Below, one piece after another: positions 23,426-31,107 of a stretch of 64,000 nucleotides of DNA. The notes beneath the pieces are model-generated. The model was not told the origin of the DNA. It saw nothing but the letters and a program-made list of their open reading frames with translations, and made no database searches. The position numbers and the translations under genes are program-made. The stretch spans positions 1,178,001-1,242,000 of the forward strand of contig OY762444.1 of NCBI GenBank assembly GCA_963665735.1, given 5' to 3'. Positions within the stretch are counted from its first letter, which is position 1; every line of letters starts with the position of its first letter. This DNA comes from CATOSK01 sp963665735. Its GTDB lineage: Bacteria; Chloroflexota; Dehalococcoidia; Lucifugimonadales; UBA3495.

Positions 23426-23923
23426 GTGGCCGAATGGATATTCACGGCCGTCACGGCGACGGCCGCGCTGGTCATAGCTTGCCTGTTCGTCAAACGGTGG
23501 ACGTCCCAAAGACCCTTCGTCAACATCGACCTGGACGCCCGGAGCTGGCCCTGCCGGGACGGGACCTTCCTGGTGTGGGCGTCGGCAACCCTGCACAACG
23601 CGTCACCCAGAACCGCCCGGGTGGCGGGAATTGACTGGGAGTGCCGCGCCGTATCCGCGTACACCGACCGGGAGATCGAGCGAAAGCCGGCCCATGCAGG
23701 GAACGGCGATTTCGCGTGGGAATTGCTTGAGAGCAGGACGGTGGAGGGGATGAACCTGTCCGTCGCGCCGGGCCAGACCGTCCAGGAGACCGTCAACTTC
23801 TTCGTTCCCGCCCAGAACCCCCACGTCCGGGTGAAGGCGATCGTCCGTTACGGCGGGAGACGGGGCGGAACCAAGTCCGCCGCCATCTTCCACGACGCGC
23901 AGACTCCCGCGCCGCCACGCTGA
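23426..23923 (+). CDS. Membrane-anchored protein, 165 aa
   Basis: GTG 23426, three bases after the previous stop. One N-terminal transmembrane helix (residues about 4-22) followed by a basic pair, then a beta-rich domain (FVNIDLDARSWPC, FLVWASATLHNASPRTA and VKAIVRYGG). It probably sits outside or on the cytoplasmic side of the membrane as a bound domain; orientation is uncertain. No family. Confidence 0.6.
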   Translation: MAEWIFTAVTATAALVIACLFVKRWTSQRPFVNIDLDARSWPCRDGTFLVWASATLHNASPRTARVAGIDWECRAVSAYTDREIERKPAHAGNGDFAWELLESRTVEGMNLSVAPGQTVQETVNFFVPAQNPHVRVKAIVRYGGRRGGTKSAAIFHDAQTPAPPR

Positions 23924-23959
23924 CGAACCAACACCCGTCCCCGCTCCAAGGAGAGGCCC

Positions 23960-24157
23960 GTGACAACTCAACCGGAACCCCGGTGTGCCAACTGCCGGTT
24001 CGCCAGGCGCCAGGCCGGCAAGCTGTGGTGCTGGCGTTACCCGCCCCAGGTGGTCTGGATCACCGGCGGACTCATCAACCGGTCCGCCGCGGTGGTCCCG
24101 GAGGTCCAAACGGCGGACGTCTGCGGCGAACACCAGCCGGCGGACGCCGGAGAATGA
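23960..24157 (+). CDS. Cys-rich small protein, 65 aa
   Basis: GTG start after AAGGAGAGGCCC. CANCRFARRQAGKLWCWRYPP, a hydrophobic stretch, then VQTADVCGEH: C-x2-C, C, and a terminal C form one metal-binding unit. The same unit occurs twice in 28559-28951. It is a small zinc-ribbon-like protein of unknown role. Confidence 0.65.
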   Translation: MTTQPEPRCANCRFARRQAGKLWCWRYPPQVVWITGGLINRSAAVVPEVQTADVCGEHQPADAGE

Positions 24158-24182
24158 TCACCAACCCCAAGGAGGCCCCGCC

Positions 24183-25727
24183 CTGACCGAACCCAACGCC
24201 TTCCAGGAATCCCTCCAGCACGCCCGGGAAACGCAACGGCTGATCCGGGAACGGACCGAGCCCAGCCTCCGGGAATCAACCGGCCAGGGCCTGCTCTACG
24301 AGTACCGTGACCAACCCAAGCCCACCCTCCGCATCCTGGTGGGCCGCCGGGGCCGGGCCTCCCTCACCGTAACCAGGAACAAGGACGGCACCCTCTCCTG
24401 CCGCTCCCCCCACGCCTGGCACGGCCCCGGTACTCGCATCCTGGACTCCGCCGCCCTACACTTCAACGACCTGCGCCGGCTTCTCACCTGCCGGACCATG
24501 GAACAGGTCATACGGGCAACTCCCAGGCGGAACCTGGCCCGGGCGCTGGCCGACCCCTACAACGCCCGGATGATGTCCGAACGCGCCATGAAAACCGCCG
24601 GGAAAATCTTCGCCGAGTCCTTTGCCCAGGCACAGAACAACGGCCGGACCCTGGACGTGAACCCGGAACGCATCATCCCCCTGGTCAACAACATCCTGCG
24701 GAAGAAGTTCCTGGACCGGGAGACCCTGGACCTGGCCCAGGCCTACCTCTGTCCATCCTACGCCGAACGGAACCAGGTGACCTTCCGGGAATACAACCTG
24801 GCCGCGGTCAACCTGCGGACCTTCCGGCTGCTGCGCCGGGACCAGCCCCACGTGCTGCGGTTCTTCTGCCGGATGATGATGAACCGGGACCGGGAACGGA
24901 CCCGGGCCGGAACGCCCGGCGCAGTGGTGCACCAAGTCCGGGAGAAACTGGGCCTGTACCGTCACCCCGCCCGGTGGCGCTACTTCGTCCGGGGCCTGGG
25001 ACTGGCGCCCCACGAGGAACACGGCGCCGCCGGCGACCCGGAACGGCGCATCCGTCGCAACCTGAGGGTACTGGACGAAATCAACCTGCCCCAGGCCGGC
25101 GACGACCTGCTGAAACGGGTGGTCGAAAACCTGAGCCACGTCTCCCGGGAGGAGAACCCCGCGCATTACCGGGCCTGGATCCGGATGCTCCGGGGCTACG
25201 TCCGCTACTGGATGGAAGGGAGACAGGTCGAGGTGGAGGAATACCGCCGTATGTCGGACCTGCGGGGCGCCCAGGACGCCCTGCACCACACGATTCAGCA
25301 CGGCGGAGGGTGGAACACCGCCGACTGGGAACTCACCGTCCGCCGCTCCGAGGCCTGGCACGAGTGGGTCCGGGAGAACCGGGAGCGGGAGCTCCTGGCC
25401 CTGACCTGGGACAGCCGGCTGGGAGAGACCCGGCTGGGAGACGTCACCGCCCGTCCCGTCACCACCGGCCGGGAACTGGTGGACCTGGGCCGGGCCATGG
25501 GGAACTGCCTGGGAAGTTTCGTAACCCGGTGCAGCCAGGGCAGCGACCGCATCTTCACCCTGTGGGAGAAGGGGGAACTGGCGGCCGCGGCCCAGCTGAC
25601 CCGGCACCGGGATCGCTGGCAGCCCGGCCAGTTGGAGGCGCCCCGGAGGTCCCGTCCCCCCGAGGCCTACCACCGGCTGCACCGGGAACTGGCCGAACTG
25701 TACAACGGCGCGGCCGGGGAAAAGTGA
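24183..25727 (+). CDS. PcfJ-like protein, 514 aa, apparent CTG start
   Basis: The frame has no ATG, GTG or TTG near its beginning. CTG 24183 lies 7 bases after AAGGAGG and gives TEPNAFQES, like other N-termini here (MTEPTVE at 11859). The C-terminal domain (about residues 415-510) resembles PcfJ of conjugative plasmids: ELVDLGRAMGNCLGSF, C-x2-GSDRIFTLWEKG, AAQLTRHRDRWQPGQLEAPRR. The rest is long, basic and helical, with DALHHTIQHGGGW and HVLRFFCRMMMNRDRE. PcfJ is made by conjugative plasmids, but its function is not known. Confidence 0.7.
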   Translation: MTEPNAFQESLQHARETQRLIRERTEPSLRESTGQGLLYEYRDQPKPTLRILVGRRGRASLTVTRNKDGTLSCRSPHAWHGPGTRILDSAALHFNDLRRLLTCRTMEQVIRATPRRNLARALADPYNARMMSERAMKTAGKIFAESFAQAQNNGRTLDVNPERIIPLVNNILRKKFLDRETLDLAQAYLCPSYAERNQVTFREYNLAAVNLRTFRLLRRDQPHVLRFFCRMMMNRDRERTRAGTPGAVVHQVREKLGLYRHPARWRYFVRGLGLAPHEEHGAAGDPERRIRRNLRVLDEINLPQAGDDLLKRVVENLSHVSREENPAHYRAWIRMLRGYVRYWMEGRQVEVEEYRRMSDLRGAQDALHHTIQHGGGWNTADWELTVRRSEAWHEWVRENRERELLALTWDSRLGETRLGDVTARPVTTGRELVDLGRAMGNCLGSFVTRCSQGSDRIFTLWEKGELAAAAQLTRHRDRWQPGQLEAPRRSRPPEAYHRLHRELAELYNGAAGEK

Positions 25728-25827
25728 ACGGCCCCCGCCCCAGGTGGATGGTGAACAGTGGATAGCTGACCAATAGTCACCAGACGCCAATCACTGAACA
25801 CCCGCCAATCTTCCGAAAGGAGCAACC

Positions 25828-26397
25828 ATGCTCAAACTGCCCCAGGCCCCCCTGCGCCCCGAGACCTTCGAAGCCAAGCAGGCCCTCCACTGGCCCGAAC
25901 GCCAGCAGACCCAGCCCATCGTCCCCTTCCACTCCCTGGACGACCCCCTCCAGGCCATGGGCGTCGCCCTGTTCCACATCGGCTCCGCCGTCCTGGACTA
26001 CCTGCTGATCCGGGAGTCCATTCCAGGCGGGGTGGACCCCCGGGAGCGCTACGCCAACGCCGAGAACGACGCCCGCGTCGCCCACCGCATCCTCCACCAG
26101 GTCCATTCCCAACTATCCAACCACCACCCCACCCTGTCGCCGGAAATCCGCAAGTACTGCCGGATGGCCAACGTCCTGTTGACCGAGCAGCGCCGGGAGG
26201 CCGCGATAGCCCTGGGCATCGACCCGCCGCCCCAGTGCACCGACGACCTGCAGCACGAGGAAATCGACCACGACCACCGGAACGATATGCCGGAAGAGGG
26301 AACGGAACCGGACTGCGCCGGCGACTGCCCGGATTACGAGGGGGGAACGGAGGACGACTACGCGGAACGGGACCTCATCCCGGCAAGCGAGTACTGA
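25828..26397 (+). CDS. Hypothetical protein, 189 aa
   Basis: ATG 25828 follows CGAAAGGAGC. The middle (residues about 35-115) is helical with QAMGVALFHIGSAVLDYLLI and AHRILHQVHSQLSNH. The C-terminal 60 residues are acidic with several His and Cys, perhaps a flexible tail. No family is recognised. Confidence 0.65.
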   Translation: MLKLPQAPLRPETFEAKQALHWPERQQTQPIVPFHSLDDPLQAMGVALFHIGSAVLDYLLIRESIPGGVDPRERYANAENDARVAHRILHQVHSQLSNHHPTLSPEIRKYCRMANVLLTEQRREAAIALGIDPPPQCTDDLQHEEIDHDHRNDMPEEGTEPDCAGDCPDYEGGTEDDYAERDLIPASEY

Positions 26398-26514
26398 GCC
26401 CAGACCTTGGAGCATGGTCCAGTGACCAAGCCCCTCCACGCAACTCCAGTCCTGGAAGGTCAACCTGCACACGAACGCGGGGCGGGGTCGAAACCCCGTC
26501 GGAAAGAGCAAGAC

Positions 26515-26901
26515 ATGGGACTCGGAACCACCCACGACGCCTGGAGCGGCGGCTACCAGGCCTTCAACCAGTGGAAGGAGGCCCTGGCGGTCATGGACGG
26601 CGCCGACCCCCATCCCGCCCGTCACATCAGCCAGGAACACTCCATGGGCCGGTGGGCCGACGGGGAACTCCCCGATTTCCTGATGGTCCTCACCTGCCAC
26701 TCCGACTGCGACGGCATCATCCCATCGGAACTGGCCGGACCCCTGGCCGACCGGGTGGAGGAGATCATCAACCGGGAGGGGCCCTTCACCCTTCAGATGC
26801 CCCAGGGCTGGACGTTGAAAGAATTCCGCCGGGTGACCAAGCGGTTCGTGAAGGGGCTGCGCCTGGCCGCGGACCTGGATGAAGACCTGGAATTTCACTG
26901 A
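26515..26901 (+). CDS. Hypothetical protein, 128 aa
   Basis: ATG 26515 follows CGGAAAGAGCAAG. An alpha/beta protein with a HISQEHSMGRWADGELPDFL region, the strand FLMVLTCHSDCDGII and a long helix ending in KRFVKGLRLAADL. The 117-base gap before it contains a GCGGGGCGGGGTCGAAACCCCG hairpin. No family. Confidence 0.65.
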   Translation: MGLGTTHDAWSGGYQAFNQWKEALAVMDGADPHPARHISQEHSMGRWADGELPDFLMVLTCHSDCDGIIPSELAGPLADRVEEIINREGPFTLQMPQGWTLKEFRRVTKRFVKGLRLAADLDEDLEFH

Positions 26902-26916
26902 ACCCGGCGCCGTGAC

Positions 26917-27090
26917 CTACCGGAGAACGGCGTCCCGCGATACCGCGTCCAGCTTCACCTGCTCCTCCGCCGAGCAACCGGCGCAGAGATAACGGGACGG
27001 CGGCCGGTCCGCCGGCAGTTCCCCGCCGCAGCGGTGGCATACCGTGAACCTGGGAAAGTCGCCGGTTCGGACCCCGGTTGCTTCGCTCAT
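26917..27090 (-). CDS. Zinc-ribbon mini-protein, 57 aa
   Basis: On the minus strand an ATG at 27088-27090 opens 57 codons: MSEATGVRTGDFPRFTVC, then HRCGGELPAD and LCAGCSAEEQ. The CHRCG ... CAGC spacing gives a C-x2-C-x13-C-x2-C ribbon. It lies in a gap between two plus-strand genes, transcribed against them, and AAAAGGGGG lies about 8 bases before the start. No function can be inferred. Confidence 0.6.
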   Translation of the reverse strand: MSEATGVRTGDFPRFTVCHRCGGELPADRPPSRYLCAGCSAEEQVKLDAVSRDAVLR

Positions 27091-27230
27091 CCTTGCATCC
27101 CCCTTTTCACACCGTCACCAAGTTCTTTTTCACGCTTTTAGTGTACCCCTGCCGGCGTGGGTGGGAAATCGACCAATATCCGCCATTCAAAACAGGCAAC
27201 CATACACCATCCCCGGGAGGAGAAAACCCC

Positions 27231-27575
27231 ATGACCATCCCCGAATCCCTCCAGGTAACCCGGGTCAACGCCAAACAGCCCGGCCTGCTGCCTGATGCGA
27301 TGTACCGCTGCGAGGGCGCCGACGACTTCGCCCCCGAAGCCCTCTACGGCTCCCATTACCGGGACGACGAAGGGGGCTACCTCCCGCCCGACCAGCTGTT
27401 CCACGCCATGGTTGAGGACCAAACCTCCCAGTGGAACGGGTTCTGGTGCCGGGACTGCATATCACGGATGAACATAACCCTGGAAGAAAACCCCCTCACC
27501 CTGAAGGCCGCGCTGCAGAACAGTCGCGCCGAGAGGCTGGCCCGGAGCCTGGCGCCCATCATCTACGAAAACTAG
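27231..27575 (+). CDS. Hypothetical protein, 114 aa
   Basis: ATG 27231 follows GGGAGGAGAAAA. Contains single cysteines in YRCEGADDF and FWCRDCISRMN, which could form one metal site, and an HAMVEDQTSQWNG helix. The same W/C-rich ending is not seen elsewhere. Unknown function. Confidence 0.65.
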   Translation: MTIPESLQVTRVNAKQPGLLPDAMYRCEGADDFAPEALYGSHYRDDEGGYLPPDQLFHAMVEDQTSQWNGFWCRDCISRMNITLEENPLTLKAALQNSRAERLARSLAPIIYEN

Positions 27576-27612
27576 CGGCTCGTCACTCCGGAAGACTGGG
27601 GACTCGAAAAAG

Positions 27613-27801
27613 ATGTCCATGACCATCGCAGACGCGCCCGAAATGCTGGCCGCACTTAAGACCTATCTCTGCAACAGCCACGCCGCCGCATCCTCCGGCG
27701 ACGACCGGTTCCCGCCCCTGCCCATCACCGAGCCATGCCGCTACTCAACCTGCGAGCCGGCCAGGACGGCCGTCCTGAAGGCCGTCTGTGGAAAGGACTG
27801 A
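27613..27801 (+). CDS. Small hypothetical protein, 62 aa
   Basis: Short protein with a helix (IADAPEMLAALKTYL) and three cysteines (LCNSH, PCRYSTCEP). ATG 27613 follows GAAAAAG; an ATG at 27619 is equally possible. Weak coding evidence beyond the base composition at third positions. Confidence 0.5.
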   Translation: MSMTIADAPEMLAALKTYLCNSHAAASSGDDRFPPLPITEPCRYSTCEPARTAVLKAVCGKD

Positions 27802-27841
27802 CCCCTGGCGGACAACCGCAACACCCCGGTCCCGCGCCGTC

Positions 27842-27871
27842 AACGAACCGTACCCCGCACCGGGCTATAAT
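27842..27871 (+). promoter_or_regulatory. Promoter of tRNA-Thr
   Basis: TATAAT at 27866-27871, 15 bases before the tRNA. The upstream sequence GTCAACGAACC and the words ...CCC..., TATAATCAA also stand before tRNA-Gly (29578-29612), so the two tRNA promoters share about 25 positions. Confidence 0.7.
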
Positions 27872-27886
27872 CAATCAGGAACACCC

Positions 27887-27958
27887 GCGGGCGTAGCTCA
27901 GTGACAGAGCAGTCGTTTCGTAATCGACCGGCCGTGGGTTCAATCCCCACCGCCCGCT
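27887..27958 (+). tRNA. tRNA-Thr (CGU)
   Basis: Acceptor GCGGGCG/CGCCCGC, D stem GCTC/GAGC, anticodon loop TTCGTAA (anticodon CGT), T arm GTGGG TTCAATC CCCAC. One pair next to the anticodon loop is a T-T mismatch. CCA is not encoded (CCG follows). Confidence 0.88.
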
Positions 27959-28036
27959 CCGGTTCGTCCCTCCAAAGACACACCCCCGTTTCCCACCCCA
28001 CGGGGAACCACCCCCACCACAGGAGAACCAGAGCCC

Positions 28037-28501
28037 ATGAACCGCAGTCCCACCATACCCAGGTACGACTTCAGCGCCGGCGCCCCAGCAGCAATAGTAG
28101 ACCGCCTGGCAGCAGCCGGCGTGCCCGAAAACGACCACCGCGAGAGAATCCTCGCCCTGGCCGACCTGCTGGAGCAGGACCCCGGCGTCTTTCACCAGGA
28201 GTCCCGGTACGCCCTGCGCGACGGCCGCCACACCAGCCGCTCGGAACTCGCCCACGCCGCCTGCACCCTCGGACTCATCAGCCTGGCCGCCCCCGGCGTG
28301 ACCCCCCTGGACCACAGGATACGGGAAATCAACCGGGCCCTGGAACAGGCCGTCCGGAAGGCGCTGCAAACTGTACAGCAATCCCGTCAACCCGGCACGC
28401 CGGTCCTGGTCGCCCGGTGGAACGACGATCCCGGCCGGAAACCCCGGGAGGTCGCCGAGTTCCTGAGAAGGGTTGCCGGCGAGTTGGCCGGCGCCCGGTA
28501 G
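28037..28501 (+). CDS. DUF6197-like protein, 154 aa
   Basis: ATG 28037 follows AGGAGAACCAGAGCCC. The central LAHAACTLGLISLA segment and the C-terminal LVARWNDDPGRKPREVAEFLRRVAGEL are the DUF6197 pattern. Best matched within the window by 15568-16245. N-terminal LAALADLLEQDPGVFHQ replaces the usual RWC motif. Unknown function. Confidence 0.75.
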   Translation: MNRSPTIPRYDFSAGAPAAIVDRLAAAGVPENDHRERILALADLLEQDPGVFHQESRYALRDGRHTSRSELAHAACTLGLISLAAPGVTPLDHRIREINRALEQAVRKALQTVQQSRQPGTPVLVARWNDDPGRKPREVAEFLRRVAGELAGAR

Positions 28502-28558
28502 ACGGAGCCCATCCCACGGAATCACCGGAAAACCCAATCCCGCCAGAGGAGAAACGTC

Positions 28559-28951
28559 ATGGAACCCGCCTGCAGGAACTGCATCCACGCCGAGCACAAG
28601 TCAACCACCACCACGGCCACCGGAACCCTGCTGGAGACCTTCGCCTGCCGTCTCAACCCCCCGGCCATCATGCCCGTGACCTCCTTCGGGGAGAGCGAAG
28701 TCAAGTCCGTACAGCCCATCGTCCGGGGACAGGACTACTGCCGCCACTTCACCGACAGGGTGGCGGAGGACACTGGCCCGGCCCCCCGCTGCGGTGACTG
28801 CCGCCACGCCCAGAGGGAGGACGACCTGCTGACCTGCCGGTACAACCCGCCCACCGTGGTCTCTCTATACGCCGACGGCGAGTACACCGCCGTCACCGGA
28901 TGGCCCCGGATCCATCCCGACGAGCACTGCGGGAAGTTCCAGTCCCGGTGA
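28559..28951 (+). CDS. Tandem Cys-rich domain protein, 130 aa
   Basis: Two copies of one ~60-aa unit: PACRNCIHAEH ... CRLNPP ... DYCRHF and PRCGDCRHAQRE ... CRYNPP ... EHCGKF. The same unit forms the 65-aa protein at 23960. The cysteine spacing (C-x2-C, C, C) suggests one zinc per unit. Function unknown. ATG 28559 follows AGAGGAGAAACGTC. Confidence 0.7.
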   Translation: MEPACRNCIHAEHKSTTTTATGTLLETFACRLNPPAIMPVTSFGESEVKSVQPIVRGQDYCRHFTDRVAEDTGPAPRCGDCRHAQREDDLLTCRYNPPTVVSLYADGEYTAVTGWPRIHPDEHCGKFQSR

Positions 28952-29000
28952 GAACACCACCGTACGCGTCCGCACACCCGAACCCCCAGGAGACGCCGGC

Positions 29001-29357
29001 ATGATCATCAAAGGCAAACTGGTCGCCTTCTCCCTTAACGACCTGTGGATACAACTCGACACCAACCGGGACGGCCCCCGGAGATACGTCACCCTGCACG
29101 CCCCCCGGGAGGACTGTATCAAGGGACTCAGGATGGGAGACCACCTGGCGACCCGTGTCGACGACTCGATGACCCTGGAAGGCAAGCCCGACGTCGTTCT
29201 CCGGCAATGGGCCCAGTTTCCGCCCAACCCACCCCTGGGGAAGGACGGCAGCCCCAGGCTGTGTCAACTTCACCACACGCCCCTGGTCTGGCGCCAGACC
29301 TTCAACGTCTTCGAAGACCCCATGGTGTTGACCGCCTGCCCCGACTGTGGACGGTAG
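29001..29357 (+). CDS. OB-like plus Cys-rich tail protein, 118 aa
   Basis: The N-terminal 65 residues alternate strands (IKGKLVAFSLNDLWIQL, RYVTLHAP, GDHLATRV) as in a small barrel. The C-terminus holds LCQLHHTP and TACPDCGR, a C-x2-H ... C-x2-C set likely to bind zinc. A nucleic-acid-binding role is possible but only inferred. ATG 29001 follows AGGAGACGCCGGC. Confidence 0.6.
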   Translation: MIIKGKLVAFSLNDLWIQLDTNRDGPRRYVTLHAPREDCIKGLRMGDHLATRVDDSMTLEGKPDVVLRQWAQFPPNPPLGKDGSPRLCQLHHTPLVWRQTFNVFEDPMVLTACPDCGR

Positions 29358-29580
29358 CCGGAGGCCGGTGACCGGTGACCGGTGGACAATCAACGGCAGA
29401 CCGTGGAAAGCTGCCGGTGCCCGGATTCACCCAGCCGGCTGCCATCAGGCAAAAACCGCCGCCGGTGGACACGAACGATGAACGGCATCCCTGCGCCGGC
29501 GGACAACGAACCGCGACCCCTGGAAGGCGAATCCCAACCCGGCAACCGTCGCCGGCCTCCACCACCCGCACTTCGCTGTC

Positions 29581-29609
29581 AACGAACCATCTCCCCAACA
29601 GGATATAAT
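29581..29609 (+). promoter_or_regulatory. Promoter of tRNA-Gly
   Basis: TATAAT at 29604-29609, 14 bases before the tRNA, preceded by TCAACGAACC 17 bases further up, as before tRNA-Thr. Confidence 0.7.
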
Positions 29610-29623
29610 CAAGGCCAATACCG

Positions 29624-29698
29624 GCGGGCGTAGCTCAATGGCAGAGCGCCAGCCTTCCAAGCTGGTTATCGTGGGTTCGATTCCCACCGCCCGCTCCA
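29624..29698 (+). tRNA. tRNA-Gly (UCC)
   Basis: Acceptor GCGGGCG/CGCCCGC, D stem GCTC/GAGC, anticodon stem CCAGC/GCTGG with loop CTTCCAA (anticodon TCC), T arm GTGGG TTCGATT CCCAC and an encoded CCA end. The acceptor and T stems match tRNA-Thr at 27887, so the two may descend from one gene. Confidence 0.92.
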
Positions 29699-29730
29699 AC
29701 CCTTGAATCAAACCCGGAAGATGTCCACGA

Positions 29731-29883
29731 ATGAACCCCGAAGTCCAACAAATGATTGCCGAACTGCGCCGGTTCCAGGACAGCCTGGAAACCCACACCC
29801 CCGACGAACGCCAGGAGGAAGCCAACTCCTGCATCTACCTGCTGATGGCAGAAGTAGACGCCCGGGGACGAACCGTCAGGTAG
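29731..29883 (+). CDS. Small helical protein, 50 aa
   Basis: MNPEVQQMIAELRRFQDSLETH followed by a second helix; acidic. The TAG at 29881 is followed in the same frame by a continuing open sequence (RIRRMESILQQLYYLLEKTGPE up to 29999), so the gene may have been longer and lost its C-terminal helix to a nonsense change, or two tiny genes lie in tandem. No clear ribosome-binding site. Confidence 0.45.
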   Translation: MNPEVQQMIAELRRFQDSLETHTPDERQEEANSCIYLLMAEVDARGRTVR

Positions 29884-30121
29884 CCCGGCGAAAATGAACC
29901 GTGGGCGTCCAGCCAGAAGGAGAAACACCAGCGGATCCGGCGCATGGAGTCCATCCTACAGCAGCTGTACTACCTGTTGGAGAAAACCGGGCCGGAATGA
30001 CAATTCCCCTTCCGCCGGGGCAATTCCGGCGCGCATGAACCGGATTGCGGCCCACGCCGGACGGGCAGAATAGTCCGGCCCCACGGGAAAGAAAAAAACC
30101 GCAACCCGCCCACCCCCTTTC

Positions 30122-30829
30122 TCAACCCTCCCGCGGGTGAGAATTATCCCCGCCTTTCAATCTTCCCCACGCCCACCAGCCCAAAACCACCGTCATCAAC
30201 CCCGCCGGAACCATCCCCCAATCCCCCAAAACCGTCACCAGCCCGTTGAATCCCCCGTGCAAAAGCCCCGCCAAAACCACCCCCACCGCCACCCCCGGCC
30301 CCCCCAGCCGCGCCCCCGCAACCCTTCGCCGCCCCAGGAACCATCCCCACACCACCCCCGTCGCCAGGTGAAACACCGTCGTCACCGGACCCCGCACCAG
30401 CATCACGTCCAGGCCGTGTCCCCCCACGTACAGCAGGTTCTCCAAAGACGCGAACCCCACGCTCCCCGCCCCCGCATACGCCGGCCCGTCCCCAGGACGC
30501 TCGAACCACCGGCTCCGGTACGCATAACCCCACACCGCCCCGAACTTGCAGACTTCCTCCAAGGGCCCCACCACCAATACCATCTTCCACCACTCCACCT
30601 CTCCACCACCCAGCAGGACTCCCTCCAGCAAGCCCGCAACCGGCGTCGCCCCCATCCCCAACAGGAACGTCAGCAGTCCCACCCCCCTGGCGCCCCTGCC
30701 GTTCAACCGCCGCAGGCAAAAGCCCAGCAAAAGGAATCCCGGCGCGAAGGCAATCCCCACCTGCGCCGGGAACAGCAGCACGCCGGATTCCCAGGGATTG
30801 ACAGTCAGTGGGTAGTGAACGGTGGACAA
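30122..30829 (-). CDS. PrsW-family intramembrane protease, about 235 aa
   Basis: Seven to eight hydrophobic helices with the four PrsW motifs in order: GPLEEVCKF (Glu91, Glu92), FASLEN (Glu130, Asn131), RGPVTTVFH (Arg146, His154) and HGGFN (His191). PrsW proteins are glutamic-type membrane peptidases; in Bacillus PrsW cuts an anti-sigma factor, and other members are poorly studied. The most upstream start is TTG at 30829, but the first ~10 codons are made of CCAC-type spacer sequence, so the true start is probably nearer NPWESGV. The target is unknown; the anti-sigma link is worth noting beside the polymerase candidate. Confidence 0.85.
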   Translation of the reverse strand: MSTVHYPLTVNPWESGVLLFPAQVGIAFAPGFLLLGFCLRRLNGRGARGVGLLTFLLGMGATPVAGLLEGVLLGGGEVEWWKMVLVVGPLEEVCKFGAVWGYAYRSRWFERPGDGPAYAGAGSVGFASLENLLYVGGHGLDVMLVRGPVTTVFHLATGVVWGWFLGRRRVAGARLGGPGVAVGVVLAGLLHGGFNGLVTVLGDWGMVPAGLMTVVLGWWAWGRLKGGDNSHPREG

Positions 30830-31107
30830 TTGAAAGACAACAGCCAGCAGGGAATGGATAACGTCCGGGATGCAGGGGCCCGGTCACCGGCCACTGACCG
30901 GAAGACACCGTTAAGTCGCTGAAGGGAGCAGCTGTCACGTGAGTGACAGCGATGTGAACGGGGCGATAGCGATGCGAACCGGGGCAATCCGCAGCCAACG
31001 CCGGCCAATATCCACCGGCAGAGTTGGGGCGGATGGAGACTGACCACTATCCACCGGGGCATCGCAAGCGCCGCGGGGACCGGTCACGGGTCACTGTCCA
31101 CCGGCCA
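30830..31107. repeat. Spacer with composite hairpin and CCAC-type words
   Basis: AGCTGTCAC-GTGA-GTGACAGCG (30930-30951), preceded by TTAAGTCGCTGA and GGGAGC and followed by degenerate GCGATAGCGATGCGAACC. The flanks (30800-30900 and 31030-31107) are made of repeated CACTGTCCACC/ACTATCCAC words. No gene is visible. Confidence 0.7.

Noticed and set aside
29375..29608. A 77-codon plus-strand frame before tRNA-Gly
   Set aside because: Built from GGTGACCGGTGACC spacer words and it runs into the tRNA promoter; no ribosome-binding site and no likeness to other proteins.
30137..30922. Plus-strand frame rich in Pro, His and Arg
   Set aside because: Antisense of the PrsW gene, whose four catalytic motifs settle the strand.
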